Below, in pieces: positions 28,933-38,971 of a stretch of DNA of 64,000 nucleotides. The stretch is from Granulicella mallensis. GTDB taxonomy: Bacteria > Acidobacteriota > Terriglobia > Terriglobales > Acidobacteriaceae. Location: positions 29,754 through 93,753 of the forward strand of contig NZ_JACHIO010000025.1 of assembly GCF_014203225.1 (NCBI RefSeq). Direction: 5' to 3'. The notes beneath the pieces are model-generated. The model was not told where the DNA came from, ran no database searches, and worked only from the letters and a program-made list of their open reading frames with translations. The position numbers and the translations under genes are program-made. Position 1 is the first letter of the stretch. Each line of letters opens with the position of its first letter.

Positions 28933-30489
28933 TTAGGGTTCTTTGCAGGATGCAGGCGCACCATCAACGATCGGTCTCCATTCGTATCCCTTAACCGCTA
29001 CGTGGCCATCCTTGAGTACGCTAGTTACAGTGACGCGTGCTAGACAGGGACCGAATGCCCCAGAAGGAGGAACGATCTCCTCCGTACCTTCGATCGTAGT
29101 CGCGCGAAACTCCGCGACTGCCTTCTGGCCCAGCTCACGCCGTAGCATTTCCTCAAAATCATCCTGAGAAAGACCCTTGCCGTCACGACGAACGACGAAC
29201 AGCGGATAGAGCGCCTCCTTGAGCCCGCGAGTTCCCTTCGACTTCGCAAGCAACTGAGAGTTCAGATTCGCAAAGTAGAGGGCGCCTCTCGCGTATGGTA
29301 CTTCCCTCGCCGCCTCATCTGAGAAAGGTGTGTTGTCGATTCGCTTTTGTGACCATTTTTTGGCCTCAGAGGCGTAGTAATTTCGAAGATTGCGATTGAG
29401 GTCGTGAGCACATTCTTCGGGCGTCGACAAATGCGCCTCACACGGCAGCGTTGCTGTCATATAGACGGTCAGGCCCTCTTCAAACCAGCTTGCTCGGCCT
29501 TGAATCAGACCGACCCATTGGTGGGTCATTTCATGGAAGATGGCGCTACGGAAATAAGCGCCATCTTGCCCCGGCCAGTAGGCAGGACCAACATTGATGA
29601 GACTTCCACCACGCCCCTCACCCGCAGTACCGGTTCCAAAAGAAGGGATGTTGATGGCTCTCACGAGAAGGTTGTAATCGGGAAGACCCAGATACCTAAA
29701 CCATGCGCCTAGGGCGCTGTACGACCTATCTCCAAATTCCAGCATCTGTCTGCCTTCAAAAGGCGGTGTACCCACGAGATACGCATGGAAGCCAGACGGA
29801 CGGTCAAAGTTCACACTGAGCGCCGGACCCGCAAGCACCCACTGTTTGAACATCTCCGACGGAGGCCCGTTCACATTTATATCTCCTCTCCCAGAGGTAA
29901 CGACACCCACCGATCCAGCCGGCATGCTCGACAAATCCCACATCATTCTGGTCACGTTGGATGCCGTGTTCTCGGGTAGTAGGAGGAAGCCTATGCCGCA
30001 ACCTGCCACGCCCTTTCCCGCTGCGGCCATTCCGAGTGGAGGTCCATGTTTGGGAGCCGGCGTGATCGGGATACGGTAGCTAACGGAAACCCTTGATGAC
30101 GTCGGTCGTTTCGCTCGCAAATGACGAAAGGCCGAGTCATAGCCTGTCACCGGAGGATCGTCGCTGGTCTCGAGGGGGACAATCCCGTGAGCGTCCTTTA
30201 CCTCAAGATCAATAAGGCTGTCAGCGATGTGCTGAACGGTGATCGCTGAGAGAGCCGCCTTGAGGCTGAGCGGTGCGCCGTCACGTGTCGCGCCTGGGAA
30301 TTCCTCTCGTACTTCGAGCATTGTCACGGTGCCATCCGAGCCCAGGACAGGCTTCACTTTGAGAATCAGCTCGTTCCCAGTTTGAGATATGTTTTGACCG
30401 GAGCTGCTGACGACTCCGCACACGAATAAAGCTGCGAATTGGCAGATCATCCCCAATCGACGGTTACATGCAGTTCCCATTAGCTTCAT
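28933..30489 (-). CDS. Exported gluzincin (M1/M61-like) metallopeptidase
   Basis: A 518-residue protein with a signal peptide (MICQFAALFVCGVVSSSGQ). The zinc site is HEMTHQW at about 318-324 with the third ligand in WFEEGLTVY about 20 residues later, the gluzincin pattern of M1 and M61 peptidases. The N-terminal half is beta-rich and includes a glycine-rich segment. It should act in the periplasm or outside. The start has GCGAGG upstream. It is followed on the upstream side by the NTF2-like gene at 116 bp and may be the last gene of the GH15/NTF2-like transcription unit. Confidence 0.78.
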   Translation of the reverse strand: MKLMGTACNRRLGMICQFAALFVCGVVSSSGQNISQTGNELILKVKPVLGSDGTVTMLEVREEFPGATRDGAPLSLKAALSAITVQHIADSLIDLEVKDAHGIVPLETSDDPPVTGYDSAFRHLRAKRPTSSRVSVSYRIPITPAPKHGPPLGMAAAGKGVAGCGIGFLLLPENTASNVTRMMWDLSSMPAGSVGVVTSGRGDINVNGPPSEMFKQWVLAGPALSVNFDRPSGFHAYLVGTPPFEGRQMLEFGDRSYSALGAWFRYLGLPDYNLLVRAINIPSFGTGTAGEGRGGSLINVGPAYWPGQDGAYFRSAIFHEMTHQWVGLIQGRASWFEEGLTVYMTATLPCEAHLSTPEECAHDLNRNLRNYYASEAKKWSQKRIDNTPFSDEAAREVPYARGALYFANLNSQLLAKSKGTRGLKEALYPLFVVRRDGKGLSQDDFEEMLRRELGQKAVAEFRATTIEGTEEIVPPSGAFGPCLARVTVTSVLKDGHVAVKGYEWRPIVDGAPASCKEP

Positions 30490-30605
30490 GCCTCGCTTCG
30501 AGCCCTCTTTACAAACTGTGTCCAGCGATCAAACACGTGATCTGCCGTGTGCGATCAGAAGCTGTCGCAAGACCTTAAGGCTTGTTCTTATGAAAAACAG
30601 GATGA

Positions 30606-31145
30606 CTAATTCTTGAGCTGTTTGAGCAGGCCTTGGAGGTCTTCGACAGTCAGAAGATCAGTAAGCTTTCCATCCCTGTTGAAGGTAAGGTATTCGATCC
30701 CATCCACCTCGATATGCTTATTGGTTGCATGAATGACGCCTCCAGGGATTGCAAAGTCCCCTTTCTGAGTTCCCGTTATCACAAACCGGATCGACGCCAT
30801 ATTGCCATCAACCACGATAGAGAGATCTTTAATCGTGACATCGGGGAAAGGTCCTACAAACCTCGAAATAGCCTTTATGTATGCGTCAGTTCCCCGAAGC
30901 TCTGTGCCGTTGGAGTCAACATGTAGGTCATCGGCGATCAATGCCCTGTTCTTCTCAAACTCATGGTGGTTGAAGTTCCGATGGAATGTCGAGGCGTTCT
31001 CATAAACAAGTTGCTCGTAGGGAGTGTAGTGATGGGCCCTGTGCTCCAGTCTCTTTGCTTCGGCCTGTGCATAGGAGTACGAGGGAATCGCAATCTGGCA
31101 AGCCAATGCAATGGTTCCGAATAGGCCGATCATTTGAAGTTTCAT
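30606..31145 (-). CDS. Exported SnoaL/NTF2-like protein
   Basis: A 179-residue protein with a signal peptide (MIGLFGTIALACQIAIPSYSYAQ) and a C-terminal NTF2-like alpha+beta barrel: YENASTFHRNFNHHEF, SRFVGPFPDVTIKDLSIVVDG, and GDFAIPGGVIHATNKHIEVDG. Members include ester cyclases and binding proteins; nothing here gives the activity. ATG 31145 is chosen (GGAG upstream) over a TTG two codons earlier. It starts 45 bp after the GH15 gene on the same strand. Confidence 0.75.
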   Translation of the reverse strand: MKLQMIGLFGTIALACQIAIPSYSYAQAEAKRLEHRAHHYTPYEQLVYENASTFHRNFNHHEFEKNRALIADDLHVDSNGTELRGTDAYIKAISRFVGPFPDVTIKDLSIVVDGNMASIRFVITGTQKGDFAIPGGVIHATNKHIEVDGIEYLTFNRDGKLTDLLTVEDLQGLLKQLKN

Positions 31146-31190
31146 GGTCAATACTCCGCCCTTTTATCCGTCGAAGAAGTCCGGCCCTTA

Positions 31191-33053
31191 CTACTGTGCC
31201 ATTGTGGAGGTTCTGGTCGTGATATCGTGCTCATCTTCAGACGCTCCATTCTCACGCTGAAAGATCGCCCATGCGGCATTTACCAGTCCGATGTGGCTGA
31301 ACGCTTGCGGAAAATTGCCCAAGAGTTCCTTCGTATCTGGAAGGATCTCTTCCGAGAGCAAACCAACGTCATTGGCAAAGCCGATAGCTTTGACGAAGGT
31401 CTCCTTCGCTCGATCTAACTGGCCTGACATCGCTTGTGCCTGTGCAAGCCAGAAGGTGCAGAGAAGAAAAGATCCTTCCTTACCAGACAAGCCATCTTGT
31501 GCAATATAGCGAAAGACGAGACCATGCTGGTCCGTGAGGTGTGCGACAGTTGCCTCGATGGTGGAGAGAACCCTCGCATCGTCCGCCGGCAGAAAACCGA
31601 CGATGGGAATCATCAAAGAGGACGCATCCAGGTTGTCTGTCCCAAATGCTTGCGAGAAAGATCCGGCCTTTTGGCTCCAACCTTGCGAAAGAATTGCTTC
31701 GCGAATCTCCTCTCGAGTCTGTTTCCAAGACGATACCCTATCTCCAGTTTGCAAGAATTCGGCCATTTGGATGCCTCTATCCAGAGCAACCCAGCACATT
31801 AGCTTGGAATAGAGAAAGTGTCGCGGCTCACCGCGGATCTCCCAAATTCCCTGGTCTTTTTGCTGCCAGCGCGATGCCGCTGCGTCTACGATATTGACCA
31901 GGAACTCGCGGGTGACCTCGTCCAGATCGTTGAGATGTTGCCTGAGCAAAAAAACGGCACCCATCAATTCACCATAAACGTCCAACTGGCGCTGGTTCCA
32001 TGCGCCATTGCCTATGCGGACCGGGCTGCTATCGCGCCATCCGCGCATTTGAGGCAGCGTCCGTTCGGTGAGGTCGTGCTCACCACGAATTCCAAACATG
32101 ATCTGCAGGTCCGCTCCTTTGCGGACCTGCGTCAGGGCTGCTTCCGCAAGGAAATTGAAGAACTTCAGAGCTTCATCCGGACAGGCCGCAACCCACAGAG
32201 CCTCCAGCGTAAAGCTGGCATCTCGAACCCAGGTGAAGCGATAGTCCCAGTTCCGGTCCCCGCCAACCGATTCCGGCAAAGAGGTCGTGGGCGCCGCAAC
32301 AATGGCCCCGGTTGGAAAGTATGTAAGAGCCTGGAGCACACGACCGCTATGAGCGACGAGTTCCTTCCAGGGCCCCTGATAGTTCTGGTGCAACTGAGAC
32401 CACGTTTGCCAGCCCTCCACTGTATCGGCCGAGTGATCAGCAATCTCCGTTTGGCTCCACGAAGACAGAGGTTCGTCGAGAACCGAACGATGCTGTAAGG
32501 AAAAGTGAACAGCTTGACCTGAGGTGAGCATGAACTCGGTGCGCGCAGCGCTCTCCACTAGCTCCAAATCGATTGGCGTGGAAAGGAGAAACATGCTTGA
32601 TCCTCCGCGGCTTTCCAATCCTCCGCTGACCCGCTTCAGAATCGGAAGCACAAGCCCGTATTCTGGGCGTGGAAAGTATTCAAAGTCGACATGTACGTGA
32701 CCGTCCGTGCAAACAACTGAGCGTAACAGAGCATGTGGAGATCGACGGCCAAGATCGTGTCCTCGCTCGCCCTTTCCAAGTGCCATTGCATCCGTAACAA
32801 CTGCCGTCCCTGATTTCGCGACGAATGTTGTCTCTAAAACCATCGCTTCTTTCAGATATTTTCGACTTATCTGCACGATATCCCTTGGACAGATAGACCA
32901 ATGACCGCAGTCCGCATCGAGGAGTCGGCCGAAGACAGACTGAGAATCGAAGTCTGGCATGCACAACCAGTCGATTGAACAGTGCAAGCTCACGAGAGCA
33001 GAGGAGCGGCAATCGGACAAGAGGGCGTATTCCGCGATCGGTGTACTTTGCAA
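31191..33053 (-). CDS. GH15 glycosidase (glucoamylase/trehalase-like)
   Basis: About 620 residues. The N-terminus PIAEYALLSDCRSSALVS and CSIDWLCMPDFDS is the hallmark of bacterial GH15 proteins. The catalytic (alpha/alpha)6 part has GGDRNWDYRFTWVRDAS (around residue 265), FLYSKLMCWVALDRGI and SGKEGSFLLCTFWLAQA. No signal peptide is seen, so it acts in the cytoplasm on an alpha-glucoside such as trehalose or maltodextrin. The start is taken as TTG 33053, with GGGAGG seven bases upstream and family-like N-terminal length; TTG 33068 is the alternative. It leads a likely three-gene unit with the NTF2-like protein and the peptidase. Confidence 0.86.
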   Translation of the reverse strand: MQSTPIAEYALLSDCRSSALVSLHCSIDWLCMPDFDSQSVFGRLLDADCGHWSICPRDIVQISRKYLKEAMVLETTFVAKSGTAVVTDAMALGKGERGHDLGRRSPHALLRSVVCTDGHVHVDFEYFPRPEYGLVLPILKRVSGGLESRGGSSMFLLSTPIDLELVESAARTEFMLTSGQAVHFSLQHRSVLDEPLSSWSQTEIADHSADTVEGWQTWSQLHQNYQGPWKELVAHSGRVLQALTYFPTGAIVAAPTTSLPESVGGDRNWDYRFTWVRDASFTLEALWVAACPDEALKFFNFLAEAALTQVRKGADLQIMFGIRGEHDLTERTLPQMRGWRDSSPVRIGNGAWNQRQLDVYGELMGAVFLLRQHLNDLDEVTREFLVNIVDAAASRWQQKDQGIWEIRGEPRHFLYSKLMCWVALDRGIQMAEFLQTGDRVSSWKQTREEIREAILSQGWSQKAGSFSQAFGTDNLDASSLMIPIVGFLPADDARVLSTIEATVAHLTDQHGLVFRYIAQDGLSGKEGSFLLCTFWLAQAQAMSGQLDRAKETFVKAIGFANDVGLLSEEILPDTKELLGNFPQAFSHIGLVNAAWAIFQRENGASEDEHDITTRTSTMAQ

Positions 33054-33483
33054 GTGAATGCCTCCCAATCAATAAGAGCGGTTGGGCTGCAAAACCCGAT
33101 CTTTTGGGCTTAGCGACATTTCCGCACTCACAGCTATCTGATACCCGTTTCAGGGATCGCGCGTAGGCAATCTCTTCAGGCTATCGCCTAGAGATTTCTT
33201 TAGGTGAGCACTTGTGACCCTAGAGAAAAGTACAGTGCAGGGGCTGCAGTCTATGGGCTGTCGTTGTAGCGCTCTCCTCAACGATGATCACAGTTAGGTC
33301 AGATTGGCTCGGACCCTCGAGAGGTTTCGTCCGAACGTTGTTGTCAACTCCAATGCATGCGTCCCTAACGAAGAGGTCAGCGAAAGGGCCCCGAGGATTT
33401 GGTCGCGGCTACGTGAGGACTGCCGTCGCACTGGTTCGTTCGCGATGCGAAGCAATCTTACAGGTGTTCCAGAGGGTGCAAAT
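33054..33483. other. Divergent intergenic region GH15 / MarC
   Basis: These 430 bp must hold promoters for both directions. I see no gene: the plus-strand frame that opens at 33304 is only an upstream extension of marC without family similarity. CCTAGAGATTTCTTTAGG and CCTAGAGAAAAG-like repeats occur around 33187-33225 but are not clearly significant. Confidence 0.45.
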
Positions 33484-34164
33484 GTGTTGTTCTCAAAGTC
33501 TTTTATTCTCGCGCTGACCGCGCTTCTCCCGCTCATTAATCCAATTGGATCTGCGCTGGTCTTCCTTGGGTTGGTGAGGGACGAGCCTGCGGCGGTCTAT
33601 CGTCAATTGGCGCGGAAGATCGCGTTCTCGACGTTTGGATTTCTCATCGTCATCGAATTTCTGGGTTCTTTACTCCTCGCCTTCTTTGGTATATCCCTTC
33701 CCATCGTTCAGGTCACAGGGGGGATCGTCATTGCAGCGACGGCATGGGCACTTCTTTTCGAGAAGGATGCCAACGCCTCAAACCGTGCGAAACATCAAGA
33801 AATCGAGGGGAGCGCCCCCACAGAAGATGAAGATCTTAATGACAAGATCTTCTATCCCTTCACCTTCCCCATCACGGCCGGGCCAGGGACTCTGGTAGTG
33901 ACCATCACGCTCAGTGCACACGCTACGGCTAGCAGCCTGATTGAAAAGGGTGAAGCCTATGGTGGAATAGCCTTAGCCGCAGCGGTTCTGAGCGCATCGG
34001 TCTACCTTTGTTATGGCTATGCGCCGAAGCTGATTAAGGCGGTCTCACCGGCCACGGTGCACGGGATTTTGCGCGTCATGGCCTTCATCCTGATGTGTAT
34101 CGGGGTGCAGATTGCCTGGAACGGCATGTCTCTCTTGGGGATGGTGCTGCCGGTGCATCATTGA
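33484..34164 (+). CDS. MarC-family integral membrane protein
   Basis: A 226-residue inner-membrane protein with about six helices. The N-terminus SFILALTALLPLINPIGSALVF is the MarC signature, as are FPFTFPITAGPGTLVV-like residues (YPFTFPITAGPGT) and the C-terminal HGILRVMAFILMCIGVQ. The start is taken as GTG 33484 because GAGGG precedes it by seven bases and the protein then begins as other MarC proteins do; the frame is open from 33304. The transported substrate of MarC proteins is not firmly known. It is divergent from GH15. Confidence 0.86.
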   Translation: MLFSKSFILALTALLPLINPIGSALVFLGLVRDEPAAVYRQLARKIAFSTFGFLIVIEFLGSLLLAFFGISLPIVQVTGGIVIAATAWALLFEKDANASNRAKHQEIEGSAPTEDEDLNDKIFYPFTFPITAGPGTLVVTITLSAHATASSLIEKGEAYGGIALAAAVLSASVYLCYGYAPKLIKAVSPATVHGILRVMAFILMCIGVQIAWNGMSLLGMVLPVHH

Positions 34165-34678
34165 TCCCAATGTCTGTCATTTGTCCCATCGAAGTCGCAC
34201 TCCACTCATAAACTTTCTTCTGTCAGGCGCGCGGTTGTGGACAAAATCGGCAGCCTGCGGCGGGAAAGATATGTGCCGTAAACGCCTTTGTTGCCGCGAA
34301 GCTCTCTAATGGTTGGCAATTCGGAAGTAGAGATGCTTGGGTTCGCGCGGGCCACCGGGAAGGTTCTTGAGACTTTGTCCGCGCGTTATGATGAAAAACC
34401 AGATGAAGGGAAGCGCAGGCATTCTGGCGAATCGGAGTCAGGAGTGCGTATCGCCGCTTCTGCATAGTCTGAGAGGGAGTTCGACTTTCCAAACCTGGGT
34501 TCGATGCGACTCTCATGTCAGGGTTTGCCAATTCGAGACACCCTGCGTCCTGAATCGAGTTAGACCACGCCGGACACTCCTGATATCGTTGTTTCCGGCC
34601 TGATCTGACGCATTCAGCGCGGCAAATCCGCTTCGGCATGCCCCGCGCAAATGAAGCAGCCCTTCGGGAGGGCAGAGA
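34165..34678. other. Intergenic region before kinase 5
   Basis: No supported gene is seen in these 514 bp. Minus-strand open frames here lack family features. The kinase promoter should be in the right half; a GGGAGGGC ribosome binding site sits just before its ATG. Confidence 0.5.
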
Positions 34679-37600
34679 ATGAAACTCGTAGGCGCGCTCT
34701 TGATCGCATGCGCACAGGCTTGGCTCATTCCTTCTTCGGCGTGGGCTCTTGACCCCAGCCGCCACATCTCCCAGTACGCTCATACCGCATGGCGTCTGCA
34801 GGACGGCTTCCTCTCTGGAACACCTTCCGCATTCACACAAACCAGCGACGGCTACCTTTGGATCGGGACTCAAGGGGCATTATTCCGCTTCGACGGCGTC
34901 CGCTTTGTTCTCTGGAGTCCTCCGGCAGGTCAAAAGCTGCCCTCGGATATCATCCTCTCATTAGCTCCTGACAAAGACGGGGGACTCTGGATTGGAACCA
35001 GTAGAGGGCTGACGCATTGGACCGGCCGCGAGATTATCAACTTCGGCCCCGTTTCTCGCATCAATCGTATCGTCACCGACGATGACGGAAATGCCTGGTT
35101 CACCCGAAGCAGAACTCGAGACGACCTCGGACCCCTCTGTGAGGCGGCTGGATCAACTCTCCACTGCCATGGAGTTGCAGACGGCCTGGCTTCCCCCAAC
35201 GCAGGGCCACTCGCCCAAGAGGCCAAGGGTAATTTCTGGGTTGGCCTTACAAACGCGTTTGCCCGATGGCGTCCGGAGGCGTCGACCACCTTCAGAGTCA
35301 ACGCGCTTGAGACCGCCAAAGGACTCTCCGGAGTTGAGGCCATTGCGATCGCAGCAGATGGATCGATATGGGTGGGCATAAATCGGTCCGGTCCGGGTTT
35401 AGGGTTACAGCACCTTATCAATGGACGGCTGAAGAACTTTGTACTGCCTGGCTTCGATAGCTCGAAACTCAAAGTCGGCGAACTATTCTCGGATCGCGCG
35501 GGAGATCTGTGGGTCGGTACCCTGGATGATGGAGTCTACCGTGTGCACGGCAATCAAATCGACCACTTCGACAGTTCGGCTGGTCTTTCCGGGGACTCAG
35601 TCAACGGCATCTTTGAGGATCGCGAAGGCGACATCTGGGTTGCCACAACATCTGGAGTCGACTGCTTCCGCGATCTGCCGGTCGCCACCTTCTCCAAACG
35701 CGAGGGTCTCTCTTCCGATCAGGCAAGCTCTGTTCTAGCGGCACGGGATGGAACGATCTGGGTCGGGACAGTCGGCTCATTGGATTTCATGCGCGACGCT
35801 CGTGTGTCGTCGATCCTTCCTGGTCGCGGCCTCCCCGGGCAGCAAGTCACCTCCATGTTGCAGGATCATCTTGGCAACCTTTGGGTAGGGGTCGACAACT
35901 CCCTCTATCTCTATCGCAACTCTCACTTCAGTCCCGTGCTCGATCTCGAGGGCAAGCCCACTGGCATCGTGGAGTTTCTCACCGAGTCCGAGGATCACAC
36001 CGTCTGGGCTAGTTGCGTGCGATCCGCTCCCCTGCACAGAATCATCGGCTTTCGCAACGGCAAAGCATTCCAGGAGTTGGGCAGTGCACAAACACTTAAC
36101 TCCTATCACCTATCCGCCGCTGCCGGCGGAGGACTTTGGCTGCTTCTTCGCAGTGGCTTCACCCGGTATCGCGACGGCCACATCGACGCCGCCATTCAGA
36201 AGCAGACCGCGAGCATCGGCCCCGTCACGGATATTTCTGAGGACGGCCCTAACTCCATCTGGCTGGCTACTTCCGTCGGCTTGGCTGCGTGGAGACAAGG
36301 AGCTCTACACCTTCTCACGAAACGCAATGGCTTGCCGTGCAATGCGATCTACGCCATGACCAGAGACGCTCATCGGTCGCTCTGGCTGTACAGTCACTGC
36401 GGGCTCATACGGATAGAAAATGACGAATTGGAACGGTGGTGGGCTCATCCCGATACCGCAATCGAGACACTTACCCTCGATGTTTTCAGCGGCGCACAGC
36501 CGTCGCATTCGACCTTCGCCCCAAGCGCGACGCGCTCCCCCGATGGACGCCTCTGGTTCAGCAACGACAGTGTGGTGCAAATGATCGACCCCGATCACCT
36601 CAACTTAAATCGGCTCATGCCGCCAGTCCACATTGAGCAAGTTCTCGCACAAGATACGCTGTATCCCGTGGGCGGCCAGCTACGTCTGCCTCCGCACACT
36701 CGCGACATCCAGATCGACTACACGGCCCTTAGCTTTGTTTCGCCTGAGCGCGTTCAATTTCGCATCAGGCTTGAGGGTCACGATCAAGATTGGAGGGACG
36801 TCGGTCCACGGCGCTCCGCCTTCTACACCAACCTCAATCCTGGAACTTACACATTTCTCGTGCGCGCCAGCAACAACGCTGGAGTCTGGAACGACCAGGG
36901 AGATGCGCTTCGCTTCGTTATCGTACCGACCTGGTACCAAACCCTATGGTTCCGCGCACTCGTCGCTCTGCTTGCCGTTTTACTTGCCTATACGCTTTAT
37001 CTCTTAAGGATCCGCCAATACGCGGCTGCCGTACGCCAACGCTTCAATGACCGCCTCGAAGAACGGACACGCATCGCCCGCGATCTGCATGACACCTTGC
37101 TACAGACGATTCAAGGAAGCAAGCTGGTTTTGGACGGGGCGCGGGACAGCTTACCGGATCACAGTAGCACTCGAAACGCGCTCACTCTTGTCTCTGAATG
37201 GCTTGGCCGCGCGACACTGGAGGGGAGAACCGCATTGGATTCTCTGCGCGCGACGGAATTTAGCGATCTCACAGCATCCCTCAGATGCGTTGTCGAAGAG
37301 TTCCGCGCAAGCCATGACATCGAATTCTCGCTCTCATTCGACGCAATCGAGCGCGAGATGAATCCAGTAGCAAGAGACGAGGTCTACCTGATTGCGTTCG
37401 AGGCCATTCGCAATGCATGCAGTCACTCCGGTGCCAAGCGCATCAGCGTTGAGCTCGTGAGCAGGCAGGATCTGACGCTGCACATTTGCGACGACGGACG
37501 GGGAATCCCTGAGACCATCCTACAAAAAGGAAAAGCTGGGCACTTCGGCCTGAAAGGCATCCGTGAACGGGCATCACATCTCGGGGCGAAGCTTCAGATC

Positions 37601-37702
37601 GCGAGCGATCCCCAGACCGGTACAGACATCAGCTTGATTGTTCCCGGCAAGATGATCTTCTTGCCCCCGGATAAAAACACCAATCACTTCTGGCGGCGCT
37701 GA
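34679..37702 (+). CDS. Propeller-type sensor histidine kinase 5
   Basis: A 1007-residue kinase with signal peptide (LVGALLIACAQAWLIPSSAWA), propeller repeats (DGYLWIGTQGALFRFDG and similar), a Y_Y_Y region (RRSAFYTNLNPG, RASNNAGVW), one membrane helix (ALVALLAVLLAYTLYLL), DLHDTLLQTIQGSK (H804) and an ATPase domain (IRNACSHSGA, DDGRGIPE, GHFGLKGIRER). Start ATG has GGGAGGG upstream. Its early sequence (AWRLQDGFLSGTPSAFTQTSDG) is closest to the broken kinase 3. No regulator is nearby. Its 3' end overlaps the convergent channel gene by 19 bp. Confidence 0.93.
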   Translation: MKLVGALLIACAQAWLIPSSAWALDPSRHISQYAHTAWRLQDGFLSGTPSAFTQTSDGYLWIGTQGALFRFDGVRFVLWSPPAGQKLPSDIILSLAPDKDGGLWIGTSRGLTHWTGREIINFGPVSRINRIVTDDDGNAWFTRSRTRDDLGPLCEAAGSTLHCHGVADGLASPNAGPLAQEAKGNFWVGLTNAFARWRPEASTTFRVNALETAKGLSGVEAIAIAADGSIWVGINRSGPGLGLQHLINGRLKNFVLPGFDSSKLKVGELFSDRAGDLWVGTLDDGVYRVHGNQIDHFDSSAGLSGDSVNGIFEDREGDIWVATTSGVDCFRDLPVATFSKREGLSSDQASSVLAARDGTIWVGTVGSLDFMRDARVSSILPGRGLPGQQVTSMLQDHLGNLWVGVDNSLYLYRNSHFSPVLDLEGKPTGIVEFLTESEDHTVWASCVRSAPLHRIIGFRNGKAFQELGSAQTLNSYHLSAAAGGGLWLLLRSGFTRYRDGHIDAAIQKQTASIGPVTDISEDGPNSIWLATSVGLAAWRQGALHLLTKRNGLPCNAIYAMTRDAHRSLWLYSHCGLIRIENDELERWWAHPDTAIETLTLDVFSGAQPSHSTFAPSATRSPDGRLWFSNDSVVQMIDPDHLNLNRLMPPVHIEQVLAQDTLYPVGGQLRLPPHTRDIQIDYTALSFVSPERVQFRIRLEGHDQDWRDVGPRRSAFYTNLNPGTYTFLVRASNNAGVWNDQGDALRFVIVPTWYQTLWFRALVALLAVLLAYTLYLLRIRQYAAAVRQRFNDRLEERTRIARDLHDTLLQTIQGSKLVLDGARDSLPDHSSTRNALTLVSEWLGRATLEGRTALDSLRATEFSDLTASLRCVVEEFRASHDIEFSLSFDAIEREMNPVARDEVYLIAFEAIRNACSHSGAKRISVELVSRQDLTLHICDDGRGIPETILQKGKAGHFGLKGIRERASHLGAKLQIASDPQTGTDISLIVPGKMIFLPPDKNTNHFWRR

Positions 37703-38676
37703 GAGCTGCTCATTTCTTCCGTCATCATTGAGCAACTCTGGCATATCTTACAAGAACCAGCAGTCTGATCGGAGCCCGACGCCGTGGCATCTCCGTGTGC
37801 CAGCACGTGAACCGACATCGGGGTCTGACGCTCCATCTCATGTTCGAGATCTGCAAATCGGCATGGAAACGGGCAGGTTGAGTGCAGATCGTGGAAAACC
37901 TTCGCACAATAAACTCGACTTGGTCCAAAGGTGCGGATGTATATACCTGCGGCCGCTAACATTCCGAGACAGGGAGCGATGAAGTATATCCAGATCCCCC
38001 ACCAGATCCCGGCAAAGATCGCCGATGAGAAGGTTCTGGCAGGATTTACGCTGAAGCCCGAGATGGAAGAGCATATCGCAAAATAAAAGACAGTGACCGC
38101 CGCGACCAGGAGCGGACTAAAGCGTGCCAGGGTCCGATGGTTCGTGGCAAAGAGCACGACACCCATTAGCAACGCGGACAGCAGAAACTCCGCGATGAAG
38201 GCGGCTCCGCTCCCGTAGCTTCCTGGAACAGTAACAACATAGTGGACTGGATCAGCGGATAGAGAAAGCCCAAGTAATTGACGGGCGATGCACACACCAG
38301 CTAAAGCTCCCGAAAACTGGGCCGCGACGTAAGAAAGAGCGTCCCAGAGGTGAATTCGACCGAGCCAGAGATAGGAGAGTGTCATCGCAGGATTGAAATG
38401 TGCGCCAGAGCGTCTGCCAAATGGCGATCGAATGATAAGCAATGTTGTGGAGGCAACGCACATTCCCATAGCTGCTGCGTTTTCGGGTCGCGAGAGGGCA
38501 AAGCGCGCCAGAGGAGACGCGTTGCTGTAAAGAAGTGTCCCGAATAGACAGATGCAGAACATCAGTGCACCCGTTCCCGAAAACTCCATCACGTACTCCC
38601 GCCAATGCGTCCTCACGGCCTCTCCGAACGAGGCGGACGGAGACAGAGCGGTTATTCGAAAATCTGGGGATGACAT
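37684..38676 (-). CDS. Aquaporin/glycerol-facilitator (MIP) channel 1 with Cys/His-rich tail
   Basis: A 330-residue inner-membrane channel. Both pore loops carry the NPA motif (HFNPAMT, 95-97; SVNPART, 211-213), and six helices are evident. It is longer than usual because of a cytoplasmic tail that begins with C257-x4-H262-x2-H265-x2-C268-x3-C272, followed by an acidic and Cys-rich end (CKICQSCSMM). The same tail pattern occurs in the second MIP protein of the window. The substrate (water, glycerol or another small solute) is not evident. The gene converges on kinase 5 and overlaps it by 19 bp. Confidence 0.87.
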   Translation of the reverse strand: MSSPDFRITALSPSASFGEAVRTHWREYVMEFSGTGALMFCICLFGTLLYSNASPLARFALSRPENAAAMGMCVASTTLLIIRSPFGRRSGAHFNPAMTLSYLWLGRIHLWDALSYVAAQFSGALAGVCIARQLLGLSLSADPVHYVVTVPGSYGSGAAFIAEFLLSALLMGVVLFATNHRTLARFSPLLVAAVTVFYFAICSSISGFSVNPARTFSSAIFAGIWWGIWIYFIAPCLGMLAAAGIYIRTFGPSRVYCAKVFHDLHSTCPFPCRFADLEHEMERQTPMSVHVLAHGDATASGSDQTAGSCKICQSCSMMTEEMSSSQRRQK

Positions 38677-38971
38677 GGATAGATCGCCAATGGTGCATGG
38701 GCACAGTTGAAGAGCTGAAGAAAATCCTTGCGGGACCGCTTGTAACCCTACTCAGAGTGCAGCAATTGAAGCCGACGAAGCACTAGAGAAAAATACAGGT
38801 ATGTCCCTATGGAATGGGTAGATACCTGACTGTCCCACAGAGAGAAGAATAAGAGTTGTACAAGCGACGTTGCCTAGTTTCTGTGTCGCCATGAACCTGG
38901 TCAGGCTCCGACGTAGAAGGCGCTGCTGGGGCGTCAACAGCTGCAAACTCCAGCGTCACAAGGAGACAACA
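38677..38971. other. Divergent region channel 1 / DUF4331 genes
   Basis: These 295 bp separate two divergent genes and hold no supported frame. CAGGTAT (38796-38802) and ATACCTG (38822-38828) form a 7 bp inverted repeat with a 19 bp spacer, a possible operator. Confidence 0.35.

Noticed and set aside
28928..28940. Palindrome AACCC-TTA-GGGTT at the end of the peptidase gene
   Set aside because: Only five base pairs and it includes the stop codon; too short to call a terminator or operator.
2361..33207. 13-base repeat TTTCTTTAGGTGA at 2361-2373 and 33195-33207
   Set aside because: Tens of such 13-mer pairs are expected by chance in a window of this size.
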